A stretch of DNA of 64,000 nucleotides, taken from positions 62,001 to 126,000 of the forward strand of contig SWDT01000030.1 in assembly GCA_009193035.1 (NCBI GenBank). Direction: 5' to 3'. Numbering within the stretch: the stretch's first letter is position 1; every line of letters starts with the position of its first letter. Source of the DNA: Halicephalobus mephisto (taxonomy: Eukaryota; Nematoda; Chromadorea; Rhabditida; Panagrolaimidae). The position numbers were made by a program, and so were the translations under genes. The notes beneath the pieces are model-generated. The model had not been told where the DNA came from, ran no database searches, and saw only the letters and a program-made list of their open reading frames with translations. This document shows, in pieces, positions 1 through 11,751 of the stretch.

Positions 1-2009
1 GAAAAAACATCTCCACAACCCCAGAGAGGGATTTTCCCGCCAATAGCTTCAGCACATGTAGGAATGTAGTCCCATTCTGCAGGTCGAGTATATCTCTGTT
101 CTCTAAAAATATAAAGCAATATTTCCATAAAAATCAAAAAATAATACTACTGTAAAAAACTAAAAATGCCTATTTCCACACAATAATTTTGATACAAACT
201 TCCAAAACCTAAAATTATCAAAAAAACAACAAAAGTCGATATCGACGGCAATTTCCCAGATTTACTCCCATTTCTACTTTCATTCCCCTCACAGAAATAT
301 TCAAAAATTCGAAAAACTATCGTCTCCTGTTTAGTTGCAAGTTGCAAATTACAATATAAGGAAGTACTTACTTTGATCTCGGATGAATGGTGATCAGCTG
401 AGGAGGACAGGTTTCTACAACCTTCTTCATCACATGGTGAGTTTCTCTCAACCCTTCTTTCATGCCATAACGGAACTTCAAAGTCAATGGGACATCCTTC
501 ATTACCTGATTCATCGCACTGACAACTTTGAGAAGTTTCTGTGGTCGAGTTGAGAGGGTACATCCTCCCCCTTTCTCGTTCACGACATCAAGAGGACATC
601 CGAGATTGATGTCGATGAAGTCAACATCGAATTTGTCCACGAGAATCTGGGCACTTCTGGCCATAGTATCCGGGAATCCTCCAGCAAGCTGAACTCCGAA
701 AATCTTCTCTGATGGATGTCTCTTGACCAAGGACCATTCCGACGGATTTCCTTGTAGAAGAGAAGTCGCCACAGCCATCTCCGAACAAGTAATTCCAGCC
801 CCGAATTTGACACAAAGTCGTCGGAACGGTAGATTCCCGACGGTCGTCAATGGAGCAAGATACGGTTTCCCAGCAAGATCCCTCATATTCAGTCTTAATT
901 TCTCTCTTTCCATAGCTCCAGTCTGCCCTGGAAGGTTCTTCACAATTTCATCGGCTCTACTAAAGTCAAACTGTTTCTTCCTCATGGCAATCTGAATAGG
1001 CAAACTTTCAGTATTCCGTAGGGGTTCGTAATCAGCTGCAGGTTCCTTTTCCAACTGTTGTCCATCTTTGAGGTGAGCATTTCCGAATCTGCAGGCAAAA
1101 GAATACTGGCATTTACCGGCTCTATCGAAGATAACACATTTGTCACCTGGAAATTTTCATTATTAAAGATAACAATACAGTAGCTGCCTCCGATCTTGTA
1201 AGTTTTATTTCCGATTTTTCGGACAATTGTGTTGATTTCTGGATTAGTCTAATGTGGCAATTAACTAAGCCTGACCAAAACAAAGAATTTCGAAAACAGT
1301 GCGAGTCGAAAGGAACAACTATATAATTCTTAAAATTCCCAGAACCATCCTCCTATTCCACTGCAGTGCTGACTTGTGGATAGTATCTACTTCAAAACGA
1401 TTCTTAACTCTCCGACACATGCTTTTCTACTTCATAATTATCTTATTTTTATCTTTTTAGGTTCATCATTCTAGTACTTAAACTAGTCTGACAGTCGAGC
1501 AACCAAGACTGATTTAGAAAGAATTTCGAAAACGGTGCGAGTCGAAAGAGTTAAATTTTGCATTGTCAAAGATATTTGAGAATTTACCAACCTAGATCGG
1601 GTTCCTTTTGCCCCAAGTACTTCTCGATCGAATGCTCACAGGTGCATTTATCGCCGTACTTGCAAGTTCTTCCAGGAAGCAGGACGGAGGGACATAATCT
1701 GACGAGTTTGCTTCTGATTTCAGCCCGAGCTTTGGCCATCTTTTTTTCCCGATTTTTGTCGATTCCTCTTCTTTCTTTCCTGTTTCTTCTGTCCGGTTTC
1801 TGCTTCTCAACCTTCTCTTCGCCATCATTACCATCATCTAACCTTTGTTCAGATCCATTGGCAACTTCCGCAACTTCAGTCTGAAGAAATTCATATAAAA
1901 AAAATAAAACGAAACTTACGTCTTTTTTCACCAGAAATTCCTTCTTAATTGGCGCAACTCCAGCAGGCCAAACTCCTGGTGTAACTTCTGATTGAGAATT
2001 TTCTGTCAT
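1..2009 (-). CDS. tRNA-dihydrouridine(47) synthase, DUS3L type (3' end outside window)
   Basis: Flavoenzyme that reduces uridine 47 in the variable loop of tRNAs. Exons read 2009-1920, 1880-1592, 1146-372 and 102-<1, all in phase, giving about 418 residues before the window ends. The N-terminal third carries paired CCCH zinc-finger-like segments (TCKYGDKC, and CQYSFACRFGNAH after the PDLG junction), the hallmark separating DUS3 from other Dus enzymes. The catalytic TIM barrel follows, with YLAPLTTVGNLPFR, GVQLAGG, the DINLGCPLD signature, KFRYGMKEG and IHPRSKEQRY. The start at 2009 (MTENSQ) is the most downstream plausible ATG; in-frame upstream ATGs at 2015 and 2027 are possible. The donor at 1591 must be the weak GTTGGT, because the nearby GGTAAA would introduce a stop. 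Family assignment is firm; the C-terminal winged-helix part lies outside. Confidence 0.93.
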
Positions 2010-2218
2010 GTTCATAAAAAATAACAAAAATAAAAAGAAAATTCAAAATTTCTAAAAACCCAAAAGTAGGGAAGTCGGGGAACACAACGTCCCGAAACTG
2101 GCCTTATCCGAGAACACTGCTCCCTGAACGACTCGCACTGTGCCGGATCCTTCTTTCCGGTCCTGTCTCGCGCTAATTTATTTTAATTTTTAAAATTTAC
2201 CTAAATTTGATCAAAACG
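2010..2218. promoter_or_regulatory. Short divergent promoter between DUS3L and TAF2
   Basis: About 209 bp separate the two start codons. The middle (2075-2165) is clearly less AT-rich than its surroundings and contains no TATA box that I can see. Both genes are housekeeping genes, so a shared bidirectional promoter is the simplest reading. This is inferred from position and composition only. Confidence 0.5.
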
Positions 2219-5200
2219 ATGCCTTCTGATCTCGGACCTCATCCTGAAGTACCCGAAGTACCAAACAATCCACTGCTGAAGGCGGCCGAACCGATTGCTC
2301 AGAAAATTTTTCTTTCAAATTTTAATTTTGAAAAAAAATCGTTCCAATTATCCACCCAGATCACTTTCGTCGTCAACGACACATCCGTCAATGAATTACA
2401 ATTAAATATTGGAAACAGTAAGAATGGAATTTTGATTATTTTTAGGGGTTTTTTTAGATTGCAAATTGCCGGGGGAAATTTCCGGATTCAGCGGACAAGT
2501 GGCGATCCAAGGACACCGGTCGATATATCGACGTCTGACTTGTCAGGTTTGTCTTCGTTCTTACTGTAATTTTATGATCTTACTTTAGAAACCAGATGTT
2601 CCTACTGGTGAATCTAAATCTCTAGATAATTATCATCAATGTTTGGAGGACGAATTTTCGAAAAGAACTGGCGAACTTCTGATTCGGATTCCGCCAGAAG
2701 TCAAAGGCCAATCAACTTTGACTTTGGAAATCGACTGTTTGGTTATCAAGCCTAATGGAGTAAATTTTGTTCTGATGAAGGATAAAGACGGAAATTTCCT
2801 CCAGACTTCCCATATATACACTTACCGGACCGAGTTGAGGTCGAACACCTACGAATGGCTCCCCTGCATCGACCACCAACCTACTTTATCCATTTTCGAA
2901 ATCGTCATTGAAGTCGAGAAAGGATTCTATGCTCTAGCAACAGGAGAACACACAGTAAGTTCATTTTTCGAAATCTGAATATAGCGTAACTCATAATTCT
3001 GGAGTTGTAAGTTGTAATATCTTCCAGATGTCGTAATTTCGAAATCTAAATATAGCGTAACTCATAATTCTGGAGTTATTAGTTCTAATTTCTTCCAGAT
3101 GTTGTAATTTCAAAAGTAGAAACTAGGTATCTTTAGTAAGTCAAGGTGTAGAATTTACTGTGGGGATTACAGTAATCTATTGTGCTTTTTCATTACTGCA
3201 TAGTAGGTTAAATTACAATACTTTTGAAATTACGGACTGTGCTTTTCCGAACTGGTTTCGAAATAAGATAATAGTATCTTAAACTAGCTGGAACTCTGAC
3301 CCGTGTCCAATGTCGTTGTTTTTTGAGAATTTCATACATAATGATCCTTAATTTTTCCCAAATTTTGCAATTCTCGAACAAAAAGTTTCAAAAATATCAC
3401 GTAAAACACAAATTTTAAAACATATTACTGTGTTAAATTAAATTGCAACCAATAGTTTTATAATTGTACATAATTACCGTATATTCCATTCCAGGAAACG
3501 TCTGAACTTGGTGATACAGTCAAATACGAATTCCGATCGTTAGTACCAACAATGCCACAAAACGTCGGTTTTGCTGTCGGAGTTTTTGATTCCTATATCC
3601 ATCCGGCAGTTCCAGAAGTTGTTTTCCACTGTCTTCCTGGATCTCTAGGGAATATGAAACACACAATTGCTCAATGCGACCGAGTATTCGAGTTTTTTGA
3701 AGAATTACTGTCTTCAAGGTTCCCGTTTCCGTGTTATCATATGTTATTTGTCTACAATTCTCCCGATGATTTTATTTCCTATAGTGGATTTTCGATCATG
3801 GCTACGGATCTACTGTATCACAAGAAAATCATCGACAAAGTTCACTCAACAAGAAAAGCCATTGTTAACGCCATCGCTTCCCAGTTTTTTGGTTGTTTTA
3901 TTCAACCAAAGAGATTCAACGACATCTGGCTGACGAAAGCTATTGCGAGGTGAGTATTTTTGAGTTTTTTGAATGTAAAAAATAATTTTTTTTAATGCAA
4001 AAAATAATTTATTTTTAATGCAAAAAATAATTTATTTTTTTAATGCAAAAAATAATTTTTTTGAATGTAAAAAAATAATTTTTTTAATGCAAAAAATAAT
4101 TTTTTTTTTAATGCAAAAAATAATTTATTTTTCAATGGAATAATTTTGATTTAGATGTTCATTAATTCATATATGAAGCTTAATTTCTGAAGGCAGATAG
4201 AGGATTTTTTGTCCTTTATGCTTAAATCCAGATGTTTCTAGATCTATTTTGAAAATATTATAAAAATTAATCCTAAAATTACGAAATAATTTTTACAAAA
4301 TTCAAATTTTCGATGATTTTTATTTTTAAAAACATTTTGAATTTTTTTTGGGATTATTTTGTTAAAAAATTTGTTTAATTTTTGTAATTTATGATTAATT
4401 ATGAAGTAATTAATTCAAAACCAAAGCTGTATGTTACTTTGTATTAAATTATAGAAATTTTTTCTGAAAAAAATCCCGTAATTTTTTAATTTTTATAATT
4501 TATTTTGAAATTACAGAAATTATTTATTTATTTTAGTTTTCATAAGTTTTAAAAATTTATTCTAAAATGATTTTTGCGTGGAATTTATTTTTTACAATAA
4601 CTTTGTTATTGGTTTTAGATTTATTACGTTTCTCTATGTCGAACGGGCTTTTGGATTTTGTGAATACATCTACGAGATTTATACTGTAATGAAGGAAGTA
4701 TGTGATTACGAAAACAGATTTGGGAAACTTTGTCTTTATCCGATGGATCCGGATGTTGTTTCGGATAACTTTTCCAATCCGACTTGTCCTGTGGTGTGTT
4801 CTCCTAAACAAGCAGACATGGCGGTTTTGAAGGGATTTTTAGTGATGAGAATGCTCCATGATAGACTTGGGAAAGAACCGTTTATGAAAGTTTTGCATCA
4901 ACTTATTAGATCTGCTAATCTGTTCACGGCTAAGGAATATCCTCATTCGGCATGGCATCAACTGCTACTTGGAGTGGATGTGTTTTTTCAGACGATTTAT
5001 AATGTTACTGGAAGAGAAGTCCCGACTTTGATGGATCAGTGGGTGTATCATGGAGGTCATCCTCATTTTGAAATTCATTACAACTTGAATAAGAAGAGAA
5101 ATGTGATAGAATTGGAAATTAAACAAGAAATGAAACGAGGAAGACAACTATACACTGGACCGTTGAACATTGCTGTTCAGGAATTTGACGGATCGTATAC

Positions 5201-7224
5201 CCATACGATTCAAATTGACAAAGAACTCGTAAGAGACGATATTCCGTGTCATTCTAAAGGAAGAAATAAAAAAAGAAAAAAAGTTTTACTATCGATTGGA
5301 GAAGAAGTAGAAATGGATTTCTCGAGACTTGATGCAGATGTGGCTGTTTTGTGGGTGAGGATTGATCCGGATTTGCTTCTTATAAGAGAAATTATATTTG
5401 ATCAACCATTGATATGCTATGAGTATATGGTGGAATATGAAAGGAATATACCAGCACAATTGTATGCATTAGATGTTTTGAAAAATTTAAATACGGTTCA
5501 AACGATAGATGTATTGAATAATGTTGTTATGAATGATATTTGGTTTTATCAGTAAGTTTAATATTTAGTAATTTTGTCGATATTATGAGTATTACTTTAA
5601 TATTAGTTTTATTATTAGTTTCATTGATATTAATATTAGTTTTTTCGTTATTAGTTTTAGTGTTACTTTTACTATTAATTTTGTTAGTATTAGTATTACT
5701 TTAATATTAGTTTCATTGGTATTAATATTGATTCTTTGTTATTAGTTTTAGTGTTGCTTTTACTATTAATTTTATCAGTATTAGTTTTATCTTTACTCTT
5801 AGTTTTATTGGTTTTAATATTAGTTTTGCTTTTATTAGTTAGTTTTATTAGTGTTGATGCTTTTAATTTTACGTTTTTGTTATTAATTTTGCTGTAAATT
5901 AATTATTTTCAGAGTTAGAGCCCATGCGATGAGAGCATTGGCAAATACAAGAACGAAATTCTCAGCCAATGTTTTGTCGAGTAAAGGAATGATTGAAATA
6001 TTTCAAGAATATTATGGATGTAAATCTGCTCCGGAAATAGTGGCTTCTAATAATGTTGTGATTCTTCCGAAATCTCTCCAAATGTATTTTTTACAACAAT
6101 ATTTTGTTTTTTCAATTGCAAGTCAAAGGGATCAAACAAGTAGATGTCCTTCTGAAGTTGTGGATTTTATTCTTAATTTACTGTATTTTAATGATAATTC
6201 ACTCAACAGGTTTTCGGATGACTATCTAGTGGCGTCTTACATCAACGCTTTGTCGAGGACTTTGTGTTTGGCTGATAGAAATCCGGATTTGAAGGATATG
6301 AAGAATGGAATAAGGAAAATAATATCTGAAGTTGTAAGAACCCTAAATATGGAAACAATGAAACCAAGTCATGGAAGAATAGTCCAAATTTCGTGTTTGA
6401 ATGCTCTATGTGATTTGCAAAGACTAGGACATATACCAGTTAATTTATCGTTTTTTTGGTTATTTGCAGATCAGAAATGTAACTATGTTGAAACAAGAGT
6501 TGCAGCAATTCAATGTATTGTTAAATTGATCAAAAGTTTAAACAAAGATAAATGGTTTGCGGATGAAATGCCGAAAGTGATTGAATTTATTTTGAAAGAT
6601 GATAATCCTAGATTTGTTTATAAAGCATTGTCAAAAGTTGCAGAAAATCCACCATTTCATTATTTAGGACAATCGTGAGTTTTTTTTATTTTTAAAATTT
6701 AAATTTTTAAAAAGTTTTTAAACAATTTATGAGTTTTTAAATTTTCTACAGAAATTTTTATTTTTTAAATTTTCTTATTGAAGAAATTTAAGTTTTTTAT
6801 TAAAGAAATTTTTGAAATAATTTATGAATTTTTTTTATTAAAGAAATTTAAATTTTTTTAGTTTTTAATTTAAACAATTTATGGATGTTTTTAATTTTTT
6901 AAAGAAATTTTTCCTTTTGTTTAAAAAAGCCGAAATTTTTTATTTAAGGAAATTTTCATAATTTTTTAAGTATTTTTAAAATTGTAAAGTAATTTTTAAG
7001 CTTTTTTGATTTTGATTTTTTTCAGAGGAATAAAAGCGAAGGATCTGCCGGTTAATTCGCAAAAGTTGTTTGATCTCATGTGGAATAAAATTCGAGATGA
7101 AGAATCACCAAGGAGAGTGAGACTTCTTCTGATGGATTTGTTTTATGTTTTTTACGGAAGTCAGAATCCGGAAATTTACACTGAAAATCAAAGGATGAGT
7201 CATTTTTCAAATGTATCGAGATGA
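2219..7224 (+). CDS. taf-2: Transcription initiation factor TFIID subunit 2 (TAF2)
   Basis: Core-promoter-recognising TFIID subunit with an M1-aminopeptidase fold that has lost peptidase activity. Seven exons in phase: 2219-2417, 2458-2546, 2589-2954, 3495-3949, 4619-5551, 5913-6674, 7026-7224; 1000 residues, against roughly 1100-1200 in other animals. Characteristic segments: NTYEWLPCIDHQPTLSIFEI, FAVGVFDSYIHPAVPEVVFHC, SQFFGCFIQPKRFNDIWLTK (occupying the zinc-site helix of M1 peptidases but with no HExxH), MDQWVYHGGHPHFEIHY, and C-terminal HEAT-like helices ending in VRLLLMDLFYVFYG. A TTG 12 bp upstream of the ATG at 2219 is open but ATG is preferred. Introns 4 (3950-4618) and 5 (5552-5912) are simple-sequence AT repeats. 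The gene ends tail to tail with the thrombospondin-repeat gene. The C-terminal disordered tail of vertebrate TAF2 appears to be absent. Confidence 0.93.
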
Positions 7225-7275
7225 ATTTTATTTTTTTTTTTGCACCGGGTAAAGTATGTTTTGGAAAAAATTGAA

Positions 7276-8212
7276 TTAATTTGGGAATTTTTGACTTCTG
7301 CGACGTCTGCCGTTTCTGTAGGGGTCGTAGTAGGCGTTTGCCCCTGTCCCTATGGCCCCGCAGGTACTGCAAGGCGGGGGTGGGGGTTGGTTGCAGACGG
7401 AACATGGGGGTGGCGGGGGTGGGGGTTGGTTGCAAACGGAACAGGTTGTTGGACATTGGTATGGACCACTGCAGGATTCTTGTTCGTTTGATGATCCAGA
7501 TGGACATTGAAGACATGTACATTGTCGTGTACGATATCGAACTCCTCCTGATCCACAAGTTACAGAACATTCGCTCCAGGATGTCCATAAAGTCCAATCA
7601 CAACAAGAACCCGAATTACAGGGTTGCTGCTCCGTCGAAGGTCCCACACATTGACATACTCCGCATTCTGTGTTGCACGTCCGGGTCCGGGTCTGGAACC
7701 CGCTCCCGCAAGAAGCAGAACAACCCGACCAAGGACCCCAGGGGTTCCACTGGGGACTCGCAGGAGGAGGAGGGGGGTTGTACTGCTGACAAGTGTTGCA
7801 GATCCTCGTCGGATGAGCTCCCGTTCCGATTGCCTGAGGACAAATTTCTAAAAAGATTTTAAAATTTTTGAAAATTCTCAAATTGTAAAAAGTTTTAAAA
7901 AATTTTCAACTTTTTTCAGAATTTTTTAAAATTTAAAAAATCACAAAATTCTAGAAAATTTCTAGAATTTTATAAAATATAAAAAATTTAGAATTTTATA
8001 AATTAAAAAAAAATTTTAGAAATTTATAAAATTAAAGTTTTTAGAATTTTATAAAATTTTAAAAAAATTTTAAGATTTTATAAAATTAAAGTTTTTAGAA
8101 TTTTGTAAATTAAAAAAAATAAAAACTTTTTATGGAAGTTTACTACTATATGAATAAACAAACCTTGAACTTGTACGAATAGAAGGCCTAAAATAACCCA
8201 AATTTTCGACAT
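7276..8212 (-). CDS. Secreted protein with two thrombospondin type-1 repeats
   Basis: Two exons (8212-8164 and 7847-7276) give 206 residues. The first exon is almost exactly a signal peptide (MSKIWVILGLLFVQVQ). TSR1 covers about residues 50-100 (WNPWGPWSGCSASCGSGFQTR) and TSR2 about 103-155 (DWTLWTSWSECSVTCGSG); both keep the WxxWxxWxxCxxxCG core and six-cysteine pattern, with extra cysteines between TSR1 strands. The C-terminal part repeats CSVCNQ plus polyproline runs (about 160-190) and ends in a basic RRRR cluster. It is an extracellular or matrix protein; no protease, netrin or other catalytic domain is present, so the exact family is open. The polyproline-coding strand makes a G-rich patch at 7370-7430 on the plus strand. 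The stop codon lies 51 bp from the TAF2 stop. Confidence 0.85.
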
Positions 8213-8459
8213 GACGAGATTCAGGTCTAGATTTCAGTCATTTCCGTTTTATATATCGCCGATTGAGTAAACTTGGCCGTGTCAACCTGTCACTGGTTCA
8301 GTTTCTCCAGAATTGAGTAATTGTTTTATTTGCAATTCTTTGATCCGACTTTGAACTTTGGGATTTCCTGTCTTTCGTGCCTCGTCGAAAGGAGGTCCGA
8401 TTTTCGTTTTTTTAAAATTTTCAAAACGAACATGGGTCGATCGATTAAAAATCGAAAAA

Positions 8460-11065
8460 ATGCGGAAATATTTCTTCAATTTTTCCAAATCCAAATATTC
8501 AGAATTCTTGTCCAACAATGAAAAATTAAATTTCGGTTAAGTTTTATTTTTATTTTTTTTATTTTTTTTTTAGATTTCAGCGAAAATCAAAAAAATCTTC
8601 AAAATTCCGTCAGATCTTTCGTCAAATCCGAAGTCATCCCCAAAGCTGCTCATCACGACAAAACCATGGAGTACCCTTGGGTAATTGTCCATTTCATATA
8701 TGAATTTCGTAATATAATAATTATAATCAAAGAAAATTCTATGTGTGATTTTTCGAAATTTTTGAATTCCCGCGCAAGAGCGAGTAGAAATAAAAAATGG
8801 AAAATCTGGTAGCTCATACGAGATCGGCTCTCTTTTACCTAAATTCTAAAAATCCATGCTCAAATAACTTTGAAAAAATTTATATTCTTATTTTTTTCTA
8901 ATAATCATTTTTTCGAAATTTTTGAATTCCCGCGCAAGAGCGAGTAGAAATAAAAAAATGGAAAATCTGGTAACTTATTACGAAATCAGTCTATTTTTTC
9001 ATCTTATTTCTTTTATCTAAAATTTAGAATCTCTAAAAAATTCTAAAAATCCATGTTCAAACAGTTTCGGAGAAATTTATATTTTTATTTTTTTCTAATA
9101 ATCATTTTTTTAAATTTCTGAATTCCTGCGAAAGAGCGAGTAGAAATAAAAAAATGGAAAATCTGGTAATTCCTGCTCATATTGACTCTCTCTGTTCTCA
9201 CTCTCTTTCATCGTATTTCCTTTACCTAAATCCTAAAAATTCGTCTCAACCGATTTCGCAAAAATGTTTATCTTTAATTTTTTACAATAATGTGGTTTTT
9301 TATAATTTTTGAATTCCCCGCAGAGCGGATAAGCACGAAAAGTGGTAAGTTTCATAATTCATATCGGATTTTTTTACAAAAAATTCCTAGTGATGTGATT
9401 TTGTAAAAAAAACACTTAATTTTTATAACTTTTAGGATATTATCAAGAAAGCTCATAAGACCGGATTCATGAACACTACTGTCCCTACCAAATACGGAGG
9501 ACTCGGATTGGATTTGGTTTCGGAAGTCATCATCGCCGAAGGCGTCAGCTACGGATGCCTAGGGGTTATGATGTGTCTTTTGGCGAACCATTTGGCCGTC
9601 TTCCCATTGTTACTGTATGGAACCGAACATACGAAGAAAAAGTTCCTCACGAGACTGATTGAGGAGCCATTGATGTGTGCTTATTGTGTGACGGAACCCG
9701 GGGCGGGAAGTGATGTGGCTGGAGTGAAGACGAGAGCGGAGAAGAAGGGAGATGAGTACATCATCAACGGGAGCAAGATGTGGATCACGAACGGAGGTGT
9801 GGCTAACTGGTACTTCCTCCTGGCCAGAACGGACTCTGACCCCAAGGCCCCTGCTGGAAAGGCCTTCACCGCCTTTGCCCTCGACGCCGACACCCCTGGA
9901 ATCACCAAAGGACGAAAGGTCAGTATTTTAAACTCAAAAATTTGTAATATTGCACTTTTAGGGATTATTTCGGTGTTAGTTGTAATTTTCTAAATATTTC
10001 GTAACAATTTCATATATGAAAATTAATCCCTAAGGTTAGATAGAAGGTTCTGGGCCTTATATATCCTAGTTTAGAACTTTCTAGATCTATTCAAGCAGAA
10101 TTAAGTTCTAGAAAATTCACTGCAAAACCATGCAGGATTACGGACTAATCATCGCGCAGAATTAGGATTGTAGGCTGCTTTAAGGTCTGGAAATTCATGT
10201 TCAAACAGCTTCCTAAAAAATTCATATATGATTTTTTCACAATACATGATTGATTTCGAAATAATTATCATTGAAAATCAAAATTTCAACGTAGACAAAT
10301 TTTGTTTCTAAAAACTCCCATCGAGGAAATTTGATATTTAATTTTTAATTTTCACAATATTATGTTTAGAATTTTCCAAAATTTAGGGAAAATTTAAAAA
10401 CAAGATCCGAAACTTTGAATTTTCTGAAGATTTTCGTCGAAAAAATTTCGTATTTTTTCTGGTTTTTATATTAACGTTATTTTCAGGAAATCCATCTAGG
10501 AGTCAGATGTGCGGACAACAGAGGATTGATTTTCGAGGATGTCAGAATTCCGAGTTCTCAAGTAATCGGAACCCCCGGGGAGGGCTTCAAGGTGGCCATG
10601 GGGGCCTTCGACAGGACCAGACCTATCGTGGCCGCTTCTGGAGTCGGTGTAATCAGGAGATGTCTGGATGAATCCCTGAATTACAGTATTGAAAGAAAAG
10701 CCTTCAAAAAACCGATTATTGAAAATCAAGCAATTCAATTCAAATTAGCAGACATGGCGACGAATCTGGAGATCGGAAAACTTTTGGCTTGTAAAGCAGC
10801 AACGGAACTTGAGCAAGAAAAAAAATTCGGATCTTTTTATGCTTCTATAGCGAAGAAATTCTCGTCAACGGCTACTGTAAATGCTGCAATGGAAGCTGTC
10901 CAGATTTTTGGAGGAGCTGGATATTCTACAAAATATCCTGTGGAGAAACTTCTCAGAGACTCCAGAATCCTAACGATCGGCGAAGGAACTTCAGAAATCC
11001 AAAATTTAATTATCGGTCGAAAAATCATCGATGTTTTTAAAAAAAATAATCACTTTGAAATTTAA
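8460..11065 (+). CDS. Acyl-CoA dehydrogenase, medium-chain type (paralogue 1)
   Basis: Mitochondrial FAD enzyme for the first step of fatty-acid beta-oxidation. Exons 8460-8535, 8574-8680, 9436-9918 and 10487-11065 give 414 residues. A basic and aromatic N terminus ([16 protein letters not shown]) fits a mitochondrial presequence. FAD and substrate motifs are present: [65 protein letters not shown]. The catalytic base is Glu388, in [16 protein letters not shown]; the residue before it is Gly rather than the usual Tyr. Exon 3 from 9640 and the start of intron 3 are nearly identical to paralogue 3 (22966-23288) while the rest is well diverged, so this part was copied recently. Intron 3 therefore contains a whole foreign 43 bp intron (9919-9961), but only the acceptor at 10486 restores frame. 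The ATG at 8460 was chosen from phase and presequence character. Confidence 0.88.
8740..9360 (+). repeat. Four degenerate tandem copies of a ~190 bp unit in the ACDH-1 intron
   Basis: Each unit carries TTTTTGAATTCCCGCG followed by CAAGAGCGAGTAGAAAT and an AAAATGGAAAATCTGGTA tail, starting near 8760, 8918, 9115 and 9308. Related GCGCGAGTGAG/ACTCGCTC...GCGGGAATTC sequences recur at 42340 and 56940-57060, so it is a dispersed family as well as a local array. Confidence 0.75.
9640..9962 (+). repeat. Gene-conversion tract shared with ACDH paralogue 3
   Basis: These 323 bp match 22966-23288 (opposite strand) with three differences found by eye: G/A in the codon before the GSD segment, GAT/GAG (Asp/Glu) before the [11 protein letters not shown] segment, and G/A in the codon after PAGK. 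The match covers the 3' half of the exon and the complete 43 bp intron of paralogue 3 plus one base, then stops abruptly. See findings. Confidence 0.9.
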
Positions 11066-11751
11066 TATTTATTTTTAAATTATTAAATTCATAAAAAACG
11101 GTTTTTTTAATTTTAAACATTTTCAAAAAGTTAGAAAATCTGATTTTTTAAAAATAATTAAACGTCTTTAATTTTCTAAAATTTTTAATTTAAATAAAAT
11201 TATTATTTTTAAAATTCCAAAATTAATTTATTTTTTTTAATTTAAAAAAAATTATAATTTCTAAAATTTTAAATTTTTCTAATTTATTTTTTAAAAAATT
11301 ATTGTTTTTAATTTTTTCGAATTTTATAATTTATTTTTTAAAAAATTATTGTTTTTAATTTTTTCGAATTTTATAATTTATTTTTTAAAAAATTATTGTT
11401 TTTAATTTTTTCGAATTTTGAACTATCAACTTTCTCCAAAAATGATTTTTTAAAATTTTAAAAATATTCGATTTTTTTCTGGACTTTCGACTGTGTCAAC
11501 AGGATGTGTCATGAAGATCCCAAAAGTGGACAAACAAAATCATCTTCCTGTGGACAATGGAAAATTTTTCTGATTTGCATTTTTGAAGAAGCTTGCACAA
11601 ACATAAATGAAAAATTTAGCAATAATCCGACTCGATTGAGGGCTTGTTGAAGTCGTTTTTTGGAATGACCGGTCTGAGTCCCGATCGAGAGGGCGGGATG
11701 AATAAAAACAGGAACCAAACAATCTCATTTTTCCTTTAGGACATTTCCGTC
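11066..11751. other. AT-rich intergenic stretch
   Basis: Between ACDH-1 and the LACT gene. 11260-11420 holds about three copies of a ~63 bp unit around AAAAAATTATTGTTTTTAAT. 11480-11750 is less AT-rich and is probably the promoter and 5' UTR of the LACT gene; no RNA gene was seen. Confidence 0.6.

Noticed and set aside
7365..7445. G-rich plus-strand segment as a regulatory quadruplex
   Set aside because: It is fully explained as the complement of the polyproline-coding repeats of the thrombospondin-repeat protein.
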